Assembly (NCBI RefSeq): GCF_005405165.1
Contig: NZ_BJDN01000018.1
Span: forward strand, 1-57,331
Length of the DNA: 57,331 bases
Reading direction: 5' to 3'
DNA from: Loigolactobacillus binensis
Lineage (GTDB): Bacteria; Bacillota; Bacilli; Lactobacillales; Lactobacillaceae
Under the pieces are notes generated by a model. The model did no database searches. It saw only the letters and a program-made list of their open reading frames with translations, and was not told the origin of the DNA. Position 1 is the first letter of the stretch. Each line of letters begins with the position of its first letter. Shown in pieces: positions 37,441-48,103 of this stretch. The position numbers and the translations under genes were made by a program.

Positions 37441-38247
37441 ATGCCGACGATCACGAAAATTACAACCCAAAAACGTAAGGGTCGCTATAATATTTATCTC
37501 GATGAGGTGTATGCTTTTCCCGTTAGTGAAAGTGTGCTGATTCAATTTCGTTTGGCCAAGGGAATGGAGATCACGCCAGAGTTGCGCAAGGAGCTCGACA
37601 CCGCTGAAGCTCATGCGCAGGCCTATCAGTTAGCACTGAATTATTTATCGTACCAATTGCGTACGGAAATGGAAATGCGAATTTATTTGAAACAACATGA
37701 TATTCCGTTGGCAGTGCGCCAGCAAGTTGTGGCCCGTTTATATGAGCTTAACTTATTGGATGATGCTGGTTATGCGGCTAGTTATGTCCGTACCGCAATG
37801 CGAACTAGCGATAAAGGTCCCCAGGTGATCCGGACCAAATTACGTGAAAAAGGCGTTAAGTCTGAGTTGATCACCATTGCCTTAGAAGAATTTAAACCCG
37901 CTACTTTGTTGACTAATGGTTTAAAACTAGCCGAAAAATTAGCCAAGCGGTATCGTCAGCAAAGTTTTAACACCCGCAAGCAAAAGATTCGGCTAGGTTT
38001 ACGGCAAAAGGGATTTGATAGTGACACAACGAATCAAATTATTGGGCAGTTGGACTTAGTTAAAGACGAAGACAGCGAATGGGCGGCCTTAGTTGAACAA
38101 GGTGAAAAAACTTGGCGTAAAACCGCGCGCTACAGCGGCTATGAGCGTCAGCAAAAGGCTAAACAGCAGCTTTATCGGAAAGGCTTTGCTTTAGATCAAA
38201 TTGAACGATTTTTAACGGAAAAAAAAGTGAAGTTGACTAAGCATTAA
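37441..38247 (+). CDS. recX: Regulatory protein RecX
   Basis: The 268-residue protein consists of repeated three-helix units. Typical RecX blocks are ALNYLSYQLRTEMEMRIYLKQHDI, LYELNLLDDAGYAASYVRTAM, KGPQVIRTKLREKGV, and later RLGLRQKGFDSDTTNQII and RQQKAKQQLYRKGFALDQI. RecX binds RecA filaments and restrains recombinase activity. The size is typical of the long Firmicutes form. GCAAGGAGGG lies before the ATG. recA is not in the window. Confidence 0.92.
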   Translation: MPTITKITTQKRKGRYNIYLDEVYAFPVSESVLIQFRLAKGMEITPELRKELDTAEAHAQAYQLALNYLSYQLRTEMEMRIYLKQHDIPLAVRQQVVARLYELNLLDDAGYAASYVRTAMRTSDKGPQVIRTKLREKGVKSELITIALEEFKPATLLTNGLKLAEKLAKRYRQQSFNTRKQKIRLGLRQKGFDSDTTNQIIGQLDLVKDEDSEWAALVEQGEKTWRKTARYSGYERQQKAKQQLYRKGFALDQIERFLTEKKVKLTKH

Positions 38248-38363
38248 CGTTTGCCTAAGTCTGGTAATAAAATTTCGTCATTTGGTGTAAACTTTGATAT
38301 AATGTTCATGATAATTCGGTGTTATCACTTCAACGTAATGAACGTCAGAAAGTAGGTCAGCGC

Positions 38364-38897
38364 ATGCGTATTCCGAAAGAAGGGGAATCGGTCGCGATCC
38401 AAAGTTATAAACATGACGGAAGTTTACACCGGACGTGGCGTGACACGATGATTTTAAAAACATCGGAGAACGAGATAATCGGAGTCAATGATCATACTTT
38501 AGTAACGGAGTCAGATGGCCGGCGCTGGTTAACGCGGGAGCCAGCAATTATATTTTTCCACCGGCATTATTGGTTTAATGTGATTGCTATGATTCGTGAT
38601 AACGGCGTTTCGTATTACTGTAACTTAGCTTCACCGTTTGTATTAGATCGTGAAGCACTAAAGTATATTGATTATGACTTGGATGTCAAAATTTTTCCGG
38701 ATGGCGAACGAAAATTATTGGATGTCGATGAATATGAAGCCAATAGCAAACGTTGGCATTACTCCAATGCGACAGACAAGATTTTGAAAGCTAATGTCAA
38801 TATTCTGGTTGATTGGTCTGATCACCATAAGGGACCTTTCTCGCAAGAATATATTGATATCTGGTATCAACGTTACCTGGAACTTGCCCACCGGTAA
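38364..38897 (+). CDS. DUF402 nucleoside tri-/diphosphate phosphatase
   Basis: The 177-residue protein matches the YgaC/Ntdp family: [77 protein letters not shown]. Characterised staphylococcal members hydrolyse nucleoside tri- and diphosphates. The frame is open from 38319, but the ATG at 38364 has GAAAGTAGG upstream and the family N-terminus. TG-extended TATAAT at 38298-38303 is a probable promoter. Confidence 0.88.
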   Translation: MRIPKEGESVAIQSYKHDGSLHRTWRDTMILKTSENEIIGVNDHTLVTESDGRRWLTREPAIIFFHRHYWFNVIAMIRDNGVSYYCNLASPFVLDREALKYIDYDLDVKIFPDGERKLLDVDEYEANSKRWHYSNATDKILKANVNILVDWSDHHKGPFSQEYIDIWYQRYLELAHR

Positions 38898-38925
38898 GCG
38901 GAAGTCAATTGGATCGATGCATAAT

Positions 38926-38959
38926 AAAAACGACTAAGACATTTGTCTTGGTCGTTTTT
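38926..38959. terminator. Bidirectional terminator, DUF402 / GNAT
   Basis: AAAAACGACTAAGAC pairs with GTCTTGGTCGTTTTT around ATTT; one G-U pair. Confidence 0.9.
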
Positions 38960-38972
38960 TAGCTCAGAGTGG

Positions 38973-39404
38973 CTAAACCAGCTTTTTTTGCATTTCATGA
39001 TGCGGGATCCCTGCGTCTAGAAATCCTGGGCGGGCCGTTTGTGTGAAACCTAAACGTTGATAAAAACCTAGCGCCTGATCCTGGCCACCTAGAGTTAACG
39101 TCAAGCGTTTTTGCTGCCGAGCATATGTTTCTAAAGCAGCAAATAATTCCCGTCCGTATTCATGACCACGGTGGGCTTTTAAAATGGCGACGCGCTGAAC
39201 ATGGTAGCCGCCGTTTTCTGGTAGTAAACGAGCGGTGGCCACTGGTTGGTGATCAACGTAACCGACAAAATGAATCGTCTTGTCCTCATTTTCAATTTCT
39301 ATACTTAACGGTACTTGTTGTTCTTGAACAAAAACAGTTTTGCGAATAGCTAAGGCAGCCTGATAGATCGGGCTACTTAAGTCAGTTGTGTGACGAACTT
39401 CCAT
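38973..39404 (-). CDS. GNAT-family N-acetyltransferase
   Basis: The 143-residue protein has the short ElaA/YjcF-like GNAT fold: AIRKTVFVQEQQVP at the N-terminus, IHFVGYVDHQPVATARLLP, the acetyl-CoA loop VAILKAHRGHEYGRELFAAL, and GFYQRLGFTQ near the end. The substrate amine is unknown. AGGAGGAAATACGC precedes the ATG. Convergent with the DUF402 gene. Confidence 0.88.
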   Translation of the reverse strand: MEVRHTTDLSSPIYQAALAIRKTVFVQEQQVPLSIEIENEDKTIHFVGYVDHQPVATARLLPENGGYHVQRVAILKAHRGHEYGRELFAALETYARQQKRLTLTLGGQDQALGFYQRLGFTQTARPGFLDAGIPHHEMQKKLV

Positions 39405-39490
39405 GCGTATTTCCTCCTGCTATAGTGCTAAATATTATATTCAGTTGATGATCCGATCCGCGGTTTACGCTGTTGGTCGGGTATTAAGTT

Positions 39491-39499
39491 TGGTAGAAT
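39491..39499 (+). promoter_or_regulatory. Extended -10 promoter of the AI-2E family gene
   Basis: TGGTAGAAT (TG extension plus TAGAAT). The predicted leader of about 160 nt holds two hairpins: AGTCGC/GCGACT (39554-39578) and AGCTG/CAGCT (39590-39603). Confidence 0.4.
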
Positions 39500-39664
39500 G
39501 ATTATAACATTATCTAGGCGCTGTTTAAAAAAAGGGTTTGCTTGTTGGCGGTTAGTCGCTGATTTTGCACTGGCGACTGGGTATCATTAAGCTGGTTTCA
39601 GCTGCCGTTTGGGAATAGAATGAGCACTCATTGCTGTACTTAAATTTAAGAAGGAGTCCTGCTG

Positions 39665-40795
39665 ATGTTTGAACAGATCCGTCGTTCGCGTTTAATGTTC
39701 TGGTCATTAGAATTGTTGATCGTAGCCACCTTGATCTATATGTGCACAAAAATCGGGTTTATTTTTTCCCCGATTGGGACTTTTATTGCCACTTTATTTG
39801 TCCCAATTTTAATTTCTGGGTTTTTATTTTATCTATTTAATCCACTGATCAAATTATTGGGGCGTATCAAAATATCTCGTAATTGGGCGATCTTAATTGT
39901 TTTTTTGATTTTTTTTGGTGGTTTGGCATTGATCATTTGGGCGGTGATCCCCAATTTGATCAGTCAAATTACTCAATTACTGGGTAACTTACCAAGTGTT
40001 GCTAAGGATACTGAGCGCTTAGCTAAAAGTTTAATGAAAAATCCAGTATTACAACGTGCCGATGTACAGAAGGCGATTGCCGATATGAACTTATCTTTTA
40101 GTGATGTGATGCAATCGTTATTGAAATACTTCACTAGTAGTATTGGTTCCGTGGTTGGTACGGTGACTAGTGTTGCGGTGACCGCGATCACGATTCCGGT
40201 GATGCTTTTCTACATGTTAAAGGACGGTCAGCGTCTGATACCTAATGTGCAGCGGCTTTTACCACAAAGATACCGTGCGGAGGCTACTGATTTGCTGGTT
40301 AAAATGGGGAATACAATCTCTTCCTATATTGCTGGTCAATTAATTGAATGTTTATTTGTAGGTACTTTTACATTTCTCGGCTATATTCTGATCGGCATGC
40401 CTTACGCATTTTTATTAGGATTTATTGCCGGTTTGTGCAATATCATGCCTTATGTTGGACCTTATATTGGGATCGCACCAGCTTTGATCATTGCGATTAC
40501 CGTTTCACCAATGATGGTGGCTTTGGTGGTGGTCGTGGTTGTTGTAGTGCAACAGATTGATGGCAACTTTGTTTATCCGAATGTTATCGGGCGCACGTTA
40601 TCGATCCATCCGCTGACGATCATTATCCTATTACTGGTAGCCGGAAATATTGCCGGTTTATTGGGAATGATATTAGCAATTCCTTTCTACGCCATCGTTA
40701 AAACAGTGGTTCAGTATTTCTGGGGGATCTATCAATTACGCGAACAAAATAAAGTGACTGAAATTGCTGCTAAGGAACATGGCCCAGTGAAGTGA
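39665..40795 (+). CDS. AI-2E family transporter
   Basis: The 376-residue membrane protein belongs to the PerM/TqsA/YdiK family: paired helices at the N-terminus, a soluble helical region (about 100-150), then helices with ISSYIAGQLIECLFVGTF, GLCNIMPYVGPYIG and VVVQQIDGNFVYPNVIGRTLSIHPL. Members export diverse small molecules, and some act as ion antiporters; AI-2 transport should not be assumed. AAGGAGTCC precedes the ATG. Confidence 0.88.
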   Translation: MFEQIRRSRLMFWSLELLIVATLIYMCTKIGFIFSPIGTFIATLFVPILISGFLFYLFNPLIKLLGRIKISRNWAILIVFLIFFGGLALIIWAVIPNLISQITQLLGNLPSVAKDTERLAKSLMKNPVLQRADVQKAIADMNLSFSDVMQSLLKYFTSSIGSVVGTVTSVAVTAITIPVMLFYMLKDGQRLIPNVQRLLPQRYRAEATDLLVKMGNTISSYIAGQLIECLFVGTFTFLGYILIGMPYAFLLGFIAGLCNIMPYVGPYIGIAPALIIAITVSPMMVALVVVVVVVVQQIDGNFVYPNVIGRTLSIHPLTIIILLLVAGNIAGLLGMILAIPFYAIVKTVVQYFWGIYQLREQNKVTEIAAKEHGPVK

Positions 40796-40849
40796 GGCGG
40801 TACCGGCGTATTTTAATGGCTTAAACTAAGTGCTTGCAGCAAGCAAAAA

Positions 40850-40878
40850 TTGAAAAATGCTGGTTTTCATGCTAAGAT
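40850..40878 (+). promoter_or_regulatory. Promoter of the CorC/HlyC-family gene
   Basis: TTGAAA (40850-40855), 17-bp spacer, TAAGAT (40873-40878). Confidence 0.55.
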
Positions 40879-40914
40879 TTGACAGTAAATGAAGTGAACG
40901 GAGTGGATGTGTCG

Positions 40915-42246
40915 ATGAGTTCTGACCCGGATAGTCATATATGGGGACAGTTGATCGTATTAGTCGTTTGTTTGTTATTAAGTTTATTTTATGCCACGTT
41001 GGCGTTTTTGATGACTAACGTGTCGACTCAGCGTTTAGATGAAGAGGCCAAGGCGGGTGATCATAAAGCAACCCGTGTGTTGAAATTACTACAACGCCAG
41101 GCGACTGTTTTAGTGGCTTTGCGTAGTGTTAGTTTTAGTGCCGAGTTGATTGCCGGGTTAATGGTCTTAGATTTAGCACGCGCGGGATTACCAGTAGTTG
41201 GTTTCGGGGCGATCAGTGCTTGGATCGCTGTGTTTGTGGTGACGCTATTAGTATTGTTATTAATGGCCAATTTATTACCGCAACAATTAGCAATGAATCA
41301 TCCCGAACGGGTGGCTAAACGTTTCAGCGGAGTCGTACTCAGCACACAGCGCTTTTTACAGCCGTGGGCATGGTTTTTAATGACCGTGACCCGCGGACTG
41401 GCGCATGTTTTGGGGCTGCCCTTTCATAACGAAGTTAAACGTGAATTAAGCCGTGAAGAAATGATCGAAATGATCGAACACGGGCAAAAGTCCGGTGCCA
41501 TTGAGGCCGATGAATTTCAAATGTTCGAAGGTATTATTGACATGCAGGACAAAATGGCTCGTGAGGTCATGGTGCCGCGAACAGATGCTTTTATGCTAAA
41601 TATTGAAGATGATGATGCGGCCAATATTAAGTTGATCTTGGAACAAAATTATTCACGGATCCCCATTTATCGCAGCGATAAGGATAAAGTGATCGGGGTC
41701 GTTCACATCAAGAACTTACTGCAACGCGCACATCAAGTTGGTTTTGCTAACGTTAAAATTGCTGACGTCATGCAGGAACCATTGTTTGTTCCAGAAACGA
41801 TCATGATCGACCGCTTACTTTATGAATTTAAAAAAACGCAAAATCAATTAAGTATTTTATTGGATGAATATGGTGGTTTAGTTGGTCTGGTGTCGATCGA
41901 AGATTTATTGGAAGAGATTGTCGGCGAAATTGATGACGAATCGGATGAAGCAGAGATCCTATATCGTCAGCTTGATCCACATCACTATATCGTCAAGGGG
42001 AATATGCCGTTAGATGATTTTAATGAATTATTTGCAACAGATATTGATAGCCCTGATGTCGATACGATTGCTGGATATACTTTGGCGGAATTAGGCACGA
42101 TTCCAGAATTAGGGCAACAGTTAACCCTGACCCTGACTGATGGCATCGAATTACAAACAGGCGCAATGGAAGGATCACGCTTATTGGAAGTCAAAGTGAC
42201 TTTACCAGAAGATAAGTCAGTGGCTTCAGCGCCAGTAGAAGATTGA
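40915..42246 (+). CDS. CorC/HlyC-family (CNNM-like) transporter
   Basis: The 443-residue protein contains a DUF21/CNNM membrane domain with four helices (about 10-190), the [31 protein letters not shown] linker, a CBS pair ([62 protein letters not shown]) and a C-terminal CorC/HlyC domain. Such proteins are linked to Mg2+ export or divalent cation balance; the old hemolysin name is misleading. Starts at 40879 (TTG) and 40909 (GTG) are possible; the ATG at 40915 with GGAG 11 bases away is chosen. Confidence 0.88.
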   Translation: MSSDPDSHIWGQLIVLVVCLLLSLFYATLAFLMTNVSTQRLDEEAKAGDHKATRVLKLLQRQATVLVALRSVSFSAELIAGLMVLDLARAGLPVVGFGAISAWIAVFVVTLLVLLLMANLLPQQLAMNHPERVAKRFSGVVLSTQRFLQPWAWFLMTVTRGLAHVLGLPFHNEVKRELSREEMIEMIEHGQKSGAIEADEFQMFEGIIDMQDKMAREVMVPRTDAFMLNIEDDDAANIKLILEQNYSRIPIYRSDKDKVIGVVHIKNLLQRAHQVGFANVKIADVMQEPLFVPETIMIDRLLYEFKKTQNQLSILLDEYGGLVGLVSIEDLLEEIVGEIDDESDEAEILYRQLDPHHYIVKGNMPLDDFNELFATDIDSPDVDTIAGYTLAELGTIPELGQQLTLTLTDGIELQTGAMEGSRLLEVKVTLPEDKSVASAPVED

Positions 42247-42253
42247 AGCAACT

Positions 42254-42282
42254 AAAATTCGAGTCGCTGACTCGAATTTTTT
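42254..42282 (+). terminator. Terminator between CorC-family gene and prfC
   Basis: Perfect 12-bp stem AAAATTCGAGTC / GACTCGAATTTT around GCT, ending in extra Ts only 17 bp before the prfC start. Confidence 0.8.
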
Positions 42283-42298
42283 ACGGAAGGAAACGATT

Positions 42299-43897
42299 AT
42301 GGAAAAAAAAGAATTGGCAACAGCAGTCAAGCGGCGGCGGACCTTTGCCATTATTTCCCATCCTGACGCTGGTAAAACGACGATCACCGAGCAATTATTG
42401 CTGTTTGGTGGCGTGATTCGGAAAGCCGGCACAGTCAAAGGTAAGAAATCTGGGCAGTTTGCTAAATCGGACTGGATGGAAATTGAAAAGCAACGGGGAA
42501 TTTCAGTCACTAGCTCGGTGATGCAATTTGATTATCAGGGTAAACGGATCAATATTTTGGATACTCCGGGCCATGAGGATTTTTCTGAAGATACTTATCG
42601 TACTTTGATGGCGGTTGATTCCGCGGTTATGGTGATCGATGCTGCTAAAGGGATCGAACCTCAAACCAAAAAATTATTCAAGGTTTGTCGGATGCGCGGC
42701 ATTCCGATCTTTACGTTCATGAATAAATTAGATCGTGATGGGCGGGAACCGTTGGACTTGATCGCTGAATTGGAAGATCTACTAGATATTGAAGCTTACC
42801 CAATGAATTGGCCGATCGGAATGGGCAAAGGTTTGGAAGGTCTATATGATATCCATAACCAGCGGGTCGAATTGTACCATGAAGATGCTGCTGGTCAGCG
42901 CTACTTACCGGTTGACGAAACTGGCCAGATCATCGGTGAGCACCCTTTAAAAAAAGAATCGATCTATCAACAAGCCTTGGAAAACGTTCAATTATTGCTT
43001 GAAGCTGGTAACGAATTTGATGCTACTAAAGTCGCTAAAGGTGAACAAACACCGGTGTTCTTCGGTTCAGCGCTGACTAATTTTGGGGTTAAAACATTTT
43101 TAGAAAGTTATCTGGAATACGCACCGGCTCCTGCGGCGCATAAAACACAGGCCGAACAGGTCGTTAACCCAACGGATGAAAACTTTTCCGGTTTTGTTTT
43201 TAAGATCCAAGCGAACATGAACCCTAATCATCGGGATCGGATCGCTTTTATTCGAATTTGTTCTGGTGAATTTGACCGGGGCATGGATGTCACTTTACAG
43301 CGCACGCAACGTAAATTACGGCTAGCTAATTCGACTGAATTTATGGCCGACAGTCGCGAAGTCGTGGAAACAGCAGTTGCTGGGGATATTGTTGGTTTGT
43401 ACGATACCGGTAACTTCCAAATTGGTGATACGATCTATACCGGCAAGCATAATATTCAGTTCGAAAATTTACCACAATTTACACCGGAATTATTTGTGAA
43501 AGTTACTGCTAAAAACGTGATGAAGCAAAAGTCATTTCATAAAGGAATGGAACAATTGGTCCAAGAAGGTGCCGTTCAGCTTTATCGGACTTACTTGACT
43601 AATGATTACGTTTTAGGTGCAGTAGGGCAATTGCAGTTTGAAGTCTTCCAATTCCGAATGAAAAACGAATATAATTCTGACGTGGTCATGGAACCAATGG
43701 GCGAGAAAATTGCGCGTTGGATCGATCCGGCGCAATTAGATGAGAAGATGTCATCATCACGTAATTTATTGGTTCGTGATCGGGCTGGGGCACCATTGTT
43801 CTTATTTGAAAATCAGTTTGCCGAACGCTGGTTTAAACAAAAATATCCCGAGATTAAGCTGACTGAAAAATTATCAACGGATGCGATCGGTGAATAA
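42299..43897 (+). CDS. prfC: Peptide chain release factor 3
   Basis: The 532-residue translational GTPase recycles RF1/RF2 from the ribosome. The G motifs are visible: [13 protein letters not shown] (G1), [14 protein letters not shown] (G3), NKLDRDGR (G4), and G5-like GSALTNFGV. The RF3-specific [21 protein letters not shown] lies in the C-terminal part. GGAAGGAAAC precedes the ATG. Length and order are normal. Confidence 0.96.
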   Translation: MEKKELATAVKRRRTFAIISHPDAGKTTITEQLLLFGGVIRKAGTVKGKKSGQFAKSDWMEIEKQRGISVTSSVMQFDYQGKRINILDTPGHEDFSEDTYRTLMAVDSAVMVIDAAKGIEPQTKKLFKVCRMRGIPIFTFMNKLDRDGREPLDLIAELEDLLDIEAYPMNWPIGMGKGLEGLYDIHNQRVELYHEDAAGQRYLPVDETGQIIGEHPLKKESIYQQALENVQLLLEAGNEFDATKVAKGEQTPVFFGSALTNFGVKTFLESYLEYAPAPAAHKTQAEQVVNPTDENFSGFVFKIQANMNPNHRDRIAFIRICSGEFDRGMDVTLQRTQRKLRLANSTEFMADSREVVETAVAGDIVGLYDTGNFQIGDTIYTGKHNIQFENLPQFTPELFVKVTAKNVMKQKSFHKGMEQLVQEGAVQLYRTYLTNDYVLGAVGQLQFEVFQFRMKNEYNSDVVMEPMGEKIARWIDPAQLDEKMSSSRNLLVRDRAGAPLFLFENQFAERWFKQKYPEIKLTEKLSTDAIGE

Positions 43898-43949
43898 CCT
43901 GATTTCAGAATAAGTGCTGTACGGACAGCAACTCATATCAATGTAAATT

Positions 43950-43990
43950 AAAAGCGGATTGCTATTATAAAAGATAGCAGTCCGCTTTTT
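43950..43990. terminator. Bidirectional terminator, prfC / MucBP protein
   Basis: AAAAGCGGATTGCTAT pairs with ATAGCAGTCCGCTTTT, one G-U pair, flanked by A- and T-runs. Confidence 0.88.
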
Positions 43991-44045
43991 AGCCCGCATT
44001 ATAACTGAAAATTGGGCGATGATCAAAAACAGTTGAATCCGTTTT

Positions 44046-45155
44046 TTACTTTACACGTTTGATCGGGGTTGGAAAATTTTGTCCGGCTGAAAGTAAGCGT
44101 AAGTAGTGTTCTTCCAGCCAAGTATGATCTTCTAACTCATACCAAACACTATTGTTGGCTAAAATAACCCCGTGAATAATGTTAACGATCTGGCCGTGTT
44201 GTAAATAATTAGCTGGATCACCATAGGGTTGGGTCCAAGTTCGTAGTGCGCGTCTAGGAATAAAATCAACAACCGCGCGTCGGGAGCCTGGAATTACCGC
44301 GGCTTGTTGGAAGGTTGGCGCCGCAATGGTCCGCACTTGTGGTTGTTGGTAACGGTCGATCCGCTCAGTGTTAGCGGTGGGCACCCACTGGCTACCCAGA
44401 TCGTACCACGTTTTTCGATCAGTTGTTTGTACTTTTTGATAAACTCGCCAAATTGTATTGACCGGCAATTTGTCTGCCAATGGTTCGCCATTTGGTGTGC
44501 GGTAGCTGACCACGTCCGTAGTTAGGCGAACGAAGCCAGTTAAATACCGATTAGCCCAGCGAATGTGACGTAAACGATATGAATAGGTGACGATCTTCGT
44601 GTGGGCACCGAAGCGGCCTACTTGATTAGTTGTCACGTGTTGGACGCGATAACGGCGTGATTCTAAGAAATGCGTCTCATAATGTTGCCCCAATAGACCA
44701 ACTAAATATTCCGGTGACGTCAATAAGTGATGGTTTTCATCAAAATGAAAAACGATTACGGGAGCAGCCGGCTGATGGGCGTAGATCAATTGAATAATGG
44801 CTTGCGGGTAAACAAAATAACCATGATAATTTTCAATTCGACTCAGATAGTAATCAGCAAATTGATGTTCCGTAATGTTAAAGGCCTGCCCGCGGACACC
44901 GCTGACGATTTGAGGCCGCGCCAATGTTTCACCAGTTTCTGTATAATAAAAAACCAATACAAACGAATCTGGCTGTACATGGGTACTCGGCTGCAATTGG
45001 GTGCTGGTGATCGGTAAATAAGCATTCTGGGTCGCTGAAGGTAAAAGAACTGGTCGCCGCCGAGCGATCGGTTGATAATTTTCGCCTAGTGGTAATTGTA
45101 CGGTAGCCACCTGCTGCGGATTAAAAAACGTTTTGAGTCGCTTTAAAAAATTCAT
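44046..45155 (-). CDS. MucBP-repeat protein without signal peptide
   Basis: In this 369-residue protein, residues about 65-127 (SFVLVFYYTETGETLARP..ITEHQFADYYLSRI) and 132-196 (PVIVFHFDENHHLLTSPEYLVG) look like two MucBP-type repeats. Two SH3-like repeats follow (about 205-275 with WYDLGSQWVP; 295-358 with WYELEDHTWLEEHYL). There is no signal peptide, LPXTG motif or membrane helix; the N-terminus is an amphipathic MNFLKRLKTFF. Start: AAAGGAGGTG fixes the ATG at 45155; an upstream in-frame codon at 45185 includes the ribosome site itself. It lies 40 bp downstream of the DUF1827 gene and is probably cotranscribed. Confidence 0.75.
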   Translation of the reverse strand: MNFLKRLKTFFNPQQVATVQLPLGENYQPIARRRPVLLPSATQNAYLPITSTQLQPSTHVQPDSFVLVFYYTETGETLARPQIVSGVRGQAFNITEHQFADYYLSRIENYHGYFVYPQAIIQLIYAHQPAAPVIVFHFDENHHLLTSPEYLVGLLGQHYETHFLESRRYRVQHVTTNQVGRFGAHTKIVTYSYRLRHIRWANRYLTGFVRLTTDVVSYRTPNGEPLADKLPVNTIWRVYQKVQTTDRKTWYDLGSQWVPTANTERIDRYQQPQVRTIAAPTFQQAAVIPGSRRAVVDFIPRRALRTWTQPYGDPANYLQHGQIVNIIHGVILANNSVWYELEDHTWLEEHYLRLLSAGQNFPTPIKRVK

Positions 45156-45195
45156 TTGGTCTACACCTCCTTTCGGACTGGACACGACAATGCAA

Positions 45196-45471
45196 TCAAT
45201 TAGTTAATGAAATCTCGGCTAACTTTTCAGAAGTGATCACATTAACATCAGCACGTGTACAATTAGCAAGGTGCTCCAATGCGTAGTCGATTTCTGTGGG
45301 AGCAATATTGCGTTTCCGATTAGTTAACAAGATCTCATTATGCTCTGGAGCCTGTGTGAAGATCACTAAAGTATCATCTAAGGCAAAAATTTGGATGGTG
45401 GTTGCATCAGTATTGTTCAATTGACTAGTAACTAAGGTTTGATAATCTGCAGTAACTTCTTTTAGTTGCAT
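45196..45471 (-). CDS. DUF1827-family protein
   Basis: The 91-residue protein resembles DUF1827 of lactobacilli and enterococci: MQLKEVTADYQTLVTSQLNNTDA, IFALDDTLVIFTQAPEHNEILLTNRKR, EIDYALEHLA. No function is known. AGGGAGTGCG lies before the ATG. A TATAAT on the minus strand at 45535-45540 is a likely -10. First gene of a probable two-gene unit with the MucBP protein. Confidence 0.75.
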   Translation of the reverse strand: MQLKEVTADYQTLVTSQLNNTDATTIQIFALDDTLVIFTQAPEHNEILLTNRKRNIAPTEIDYALEHLANCTRADVNVITSEKLAEISLTN

Positions 45472-45641
45472 GGATGCGCACTCCCTTTATTTTAATTGTG
45501 CGACGCTTAAAAACAAACGAATGATGACACTTACATTATAGTGGAAATTGGGGTAAAACAAAATAAAATTCACGATAAAAGCATAATTAGGTAACTTTTA
45601 CTAAATCGTTTAGGTGTTTTGTGTTAAGCAGCTTTGAGCGC

Positions 45642-45672
45642 AAAAAAAAACCGCTAAATTTAGCGGTTTTTT
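45642..45672 (-). terminator. Intrinsic terminator of clpE
   Basis: AAAACCGCTAAA (45647-45658) pairs with TTTAGCGGTTTT (45659-45670). The A-run on the left supplies Ts for the minus strand. Confidence 0.88.
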
Positions 45673-45694
45673 GTAACTTTAAGTCATAGCGCGA

Positions 45695-47938
45695 TTAATC
45701 GTCCGTTTTCTCAGCCTTAGTTGAGGTATCTGGCTCAGTTGGTTGTTGATAAGGGCCGATCACGATCTGGTCATCTTTAACGCCGGCGGATAAGTTTTTA
45801 GTTTCTGCGTGATCCAGGTAGTAATCTGCGATGCGATCTTCGATTTGTTCTTGGATAACTCGCCGTAGTGGCCGGGCACCCATTGCCGGATTGTAACCAA
45901 GATCAACTAATTTTTCTTTAGCTGGTTGAGTGACATGGATCGTTAAGCCTTGATCAGCGGTCATCTTATTAACATCGTTTAACATTAAATCAACGATTTG
46001 AACTAAGTCTTGTTTCTTCAAGGAATTGAATTCAATGATATCGTCGAAACGATTCAAGAATTCAGGTTTGAAGTAGTTTGACAATTGATTCAAAATGGAG
46101 TGGGTATTGCCAGAGGCGGCGGCACTAAAGCCAACGTTAGCCTCAGCATCACCTTGACCTGCATTCGAAGTCATGATGATGATCGTATCCTTAAAGCTGA
46201 CCGTCCGGCCTTGAGCGTCAGTTAAACGTCCGTCATCCAAGATCTGCAAGAACATATGCATAACATCGGGATGTGCTTTCTCGATTTCATCAAGTAAAAC
46301 TAGACTATACGGATTCCGCCGTACTTGCTCAGTTAATTGGCCTGCTTCTTCATAGCCAACATAGCCAGGAGGTGACCCGATCAGCTTGGACACCGAGAAT
46401 TTCTCCATATACTCACTCATATCAAAACGGATCATCGAATCTTCAGAACCAAATAGTTCAAGGGCTAATTGTTTAGCTAGTTCGGTTTTACCGACCCCAG
46501 TTGGACCGACAAATAGGAAGGACCCAATTGGGCGACCAGATTTATTAAAGCCGATCCGGTTCCGCCGAATTGCACGAGCCACTTTGTCCACTGCCTCGGT
46601 TTGACCGATAACGTGATTGTCCAGATCGGTTGCTAAGGTTTTAAGTTGCTGATGTTCTTTACTGCGCAACTCGCCAACAGGAATGTTGGTTTTCTCTTCA
46701 ACGATCTGTTCCATATCCTTAACGTTAACCGCTGGCGTTTCTTCAGTGGTCGTATCATCTTTTTGCATCTTTTCAAGCTTATTAACTTGATCACGGTAGT
46801 AAGCCGCTTTTTCATAATCTTCTTGTTTCAAAGCCTGTTGTTTTTGTTGTTCCGCTTGATCCATCTTTTCCTTGACTACTTTGGGATCAACGGTATCAAT
46901 GGTCAAGTTCTTCCGGGAACCAGCTTCATCTAATAAGTCGATGGCTTTATCCGGTAAGAACCGATCCTGAATATAGCGGTTAGATAAATTAGCGGCAGCC
47001 TCGATGGCATCAGCCGTATATTTAACGTGATGGTAGTCTTCGTATTTCTTTTGTAGACCCTTTAAGATCTGAATCGTTTCTTCAACAGTTGGTTCATCGA
47101 CCCGAACTGGTTGGAAACGGCGTTCAAGTGCCGAGTCTTTTTCGATTTTACGATATTCACTTAAAGTAGTGGCACCCATTAATTGAAAATCACCGCGTGC
47201 CAATGCTGGTTTCAAAACGTTACCGGCATCCATACCACCCTCGGCGTTACCAGCACCCATGATTTCATGGATTTCGTCAATGAAGAGGATCACATTAGTA
47301 TTCTTGCGCACTTCATCCATTAACTGTTGCATCCGTTGTTCAAATTGCCCCCGAATCCCAGTTCCTTGAACTAAAGAAACAACATCTAAGCGAATAACTT
47401 CTTTGCTTTGTAATTTTTGAGGAACTTGTCCAGCCACGATCTTTTGGGCTAAGCCTTCAACCACGGCAGTTTTACCGACCCCAGCTTCACCGATCAAAAC
47501 AGGGTTGTTTTTAGTCCGCCGATTAAGGATCTCAATGACCCGAGAAATTTCTTTATCCCGACCAATAACTGGATCAACCTTACCTTGGCGAGCGAGATTA
47601 GTTAAATTGACCCCAAATTGGGCTAATAAACCTTGACCGCCATTACCGTTAGGTCCACGACCGCCGCCGTTGCGCCCAGCTTGGGTTTGGGGACCTTGTT
47701 CGTAACCCATTTGCTGATTAGCATCCATGCCACCTTGACCCATGGCACGGAAAATATCGTCTAAGTTACTGAAACCAAATGGATCACTTGGACCGGCGTT
47801 GCGCGGTTGTCCACCTTGCTGTTGCTGCTTTAATTGTTGATAGCAGTTTTGGCAGAGATCGATTTGCTTACGTGCGCCGTTTACATTGGTGTACAAGTGA
47901 ATCGTTGCTTCATTTTTGCGACAATTTTGACACAGCAT
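45695..47938 (-). CDS. clpE: ATP-dependent Clp protease ATP-binding subunit ClpE
   Basis: The 747-residue protein opens with the ClpE zinc finger ([21 protein letters not shown]), then a Gly/Gln-rich linker. AAA1 has Walker A GEAGVGKT and [15 protein letters not shown]-type coiled coil follows ([22 protein letters not shown]), then AAA2 with [13 protein letters not shown] and [12 protein letters not shown]. It unfolds substrates for ClpP under heat and protein-folding stress. A GTG at 47950 opens the frame but is 2 bases from AAAGG; the ATG at 47938 gives the family N-terminus MLCQNC. Controlled by the CtsR operator upstream. Confidence 0.95.
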   Translation of the reverse strand: MLCQNCRKNEATIHLYTNVNGARKQIDLCQNCYQQLKQQQQGGQPRNAGPSDPFGFSNLDDIFRAMGQGGMDANQQMGYEQGPQTQAGRNGGGRGPNGNGGQGLLAQFGVNLTNLARQGKVDPVIGRDKEISRVIEILNRRTKNNPVLIGEAGVGKTAVVEGLAQKIVAGQVPQKLQSKEVIRLDVVSLVQGTGIRGQFEQRMQQLMDEVRKNTNVILFIDEIHEIMGAGNAEGGMDAGNVLKPALARGDFQLMGATTLSEYRKIEKDSALERRFQPVRVDEPTVEETIQILKGLQKKYEDYHHVKYTADAIEAAANLSNRYIQDRFLPDKAIDLLDEAGSRKNLTIDTVDPKVVKEKMDQAEQQKQQALKQEDYEKAAYYRDQVNKLEKMQKDDTTTEETPAVNVKDMEQIVEEKTNIPVGELRSKEHQQLKTLATDLDNHVIGQTEAVDKVARAIRRNRIGFNKSGRPIGSFLFVGPTGVGKTELAKQLALELFGSEDSMIRFDMSEYMEKFSVSKLIGSPPGYVGYEEAGQLTEQVRRNPYSLVLLDEIEKAHPDVMHMFLQILDDGRLTDAQGRTVSFKDTIIIMTSNAGQGDAEANVGFSAAASGNTHSILNQLSNYFKPEFLNRFDDIIEFNSLKKQDLVQIVDLMLNDVNKMTADQGLTIHVTQPAKEKLVDLGYNPAMGARPLRRVIQEQIEDRIADYYLDHAETKNLSAGVKDDQIVIGPYQQPTEPDTSTKAEKTDD

Positions 47939-48004
47939 AGATTGCTTCACAACCTTTCGTACGAGTTTTTGTAACGTAGCTCATTTCTAAAAGATCAAAA
48001 TTTG

Positions 48005-48021
48005 TTTGACTAACTTTGACC
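48005..48021 (-). promoter_or_regulatory. CtsR operator of clpE
   Basis: Minus strand GGTCAAA GTT AGTCAAA is a perfect match to the CtsR heptad direct repeat (A/G)GTCAAA-N3-(A/G)GTCAAA. It lies just downstream of the -10, where bound CtsR would block initiation until heat inactivates it. Confidence 0.93.
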
Positions 48022-48031
48022 TTCAAACAGT

Positions 48032-48059
48032 ATTATACATCCAGTTAAATGGAATACAA
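48032..48059 (-). promoter_or_regulatory. Promoter of clpE
   Basis: On the minus strand TTGTAT (48054-48059), 16-bp spacer, TATAAT (48032-48037), immediately upstream of the CtsR site. Confidence 0.75.
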
Positions 48060-48103
48060 GTGTTTGAACCTATTTTTTAGCAGAAAAATTTTCGAGTGCT
48101 AAT

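Noticed and set aside
40831..40850. TGCTTG-CAG-CAAGCA hairpin as a terminator after the AI-2E family gene.
   Set aside because: Stem of only six pairs and no T-run.
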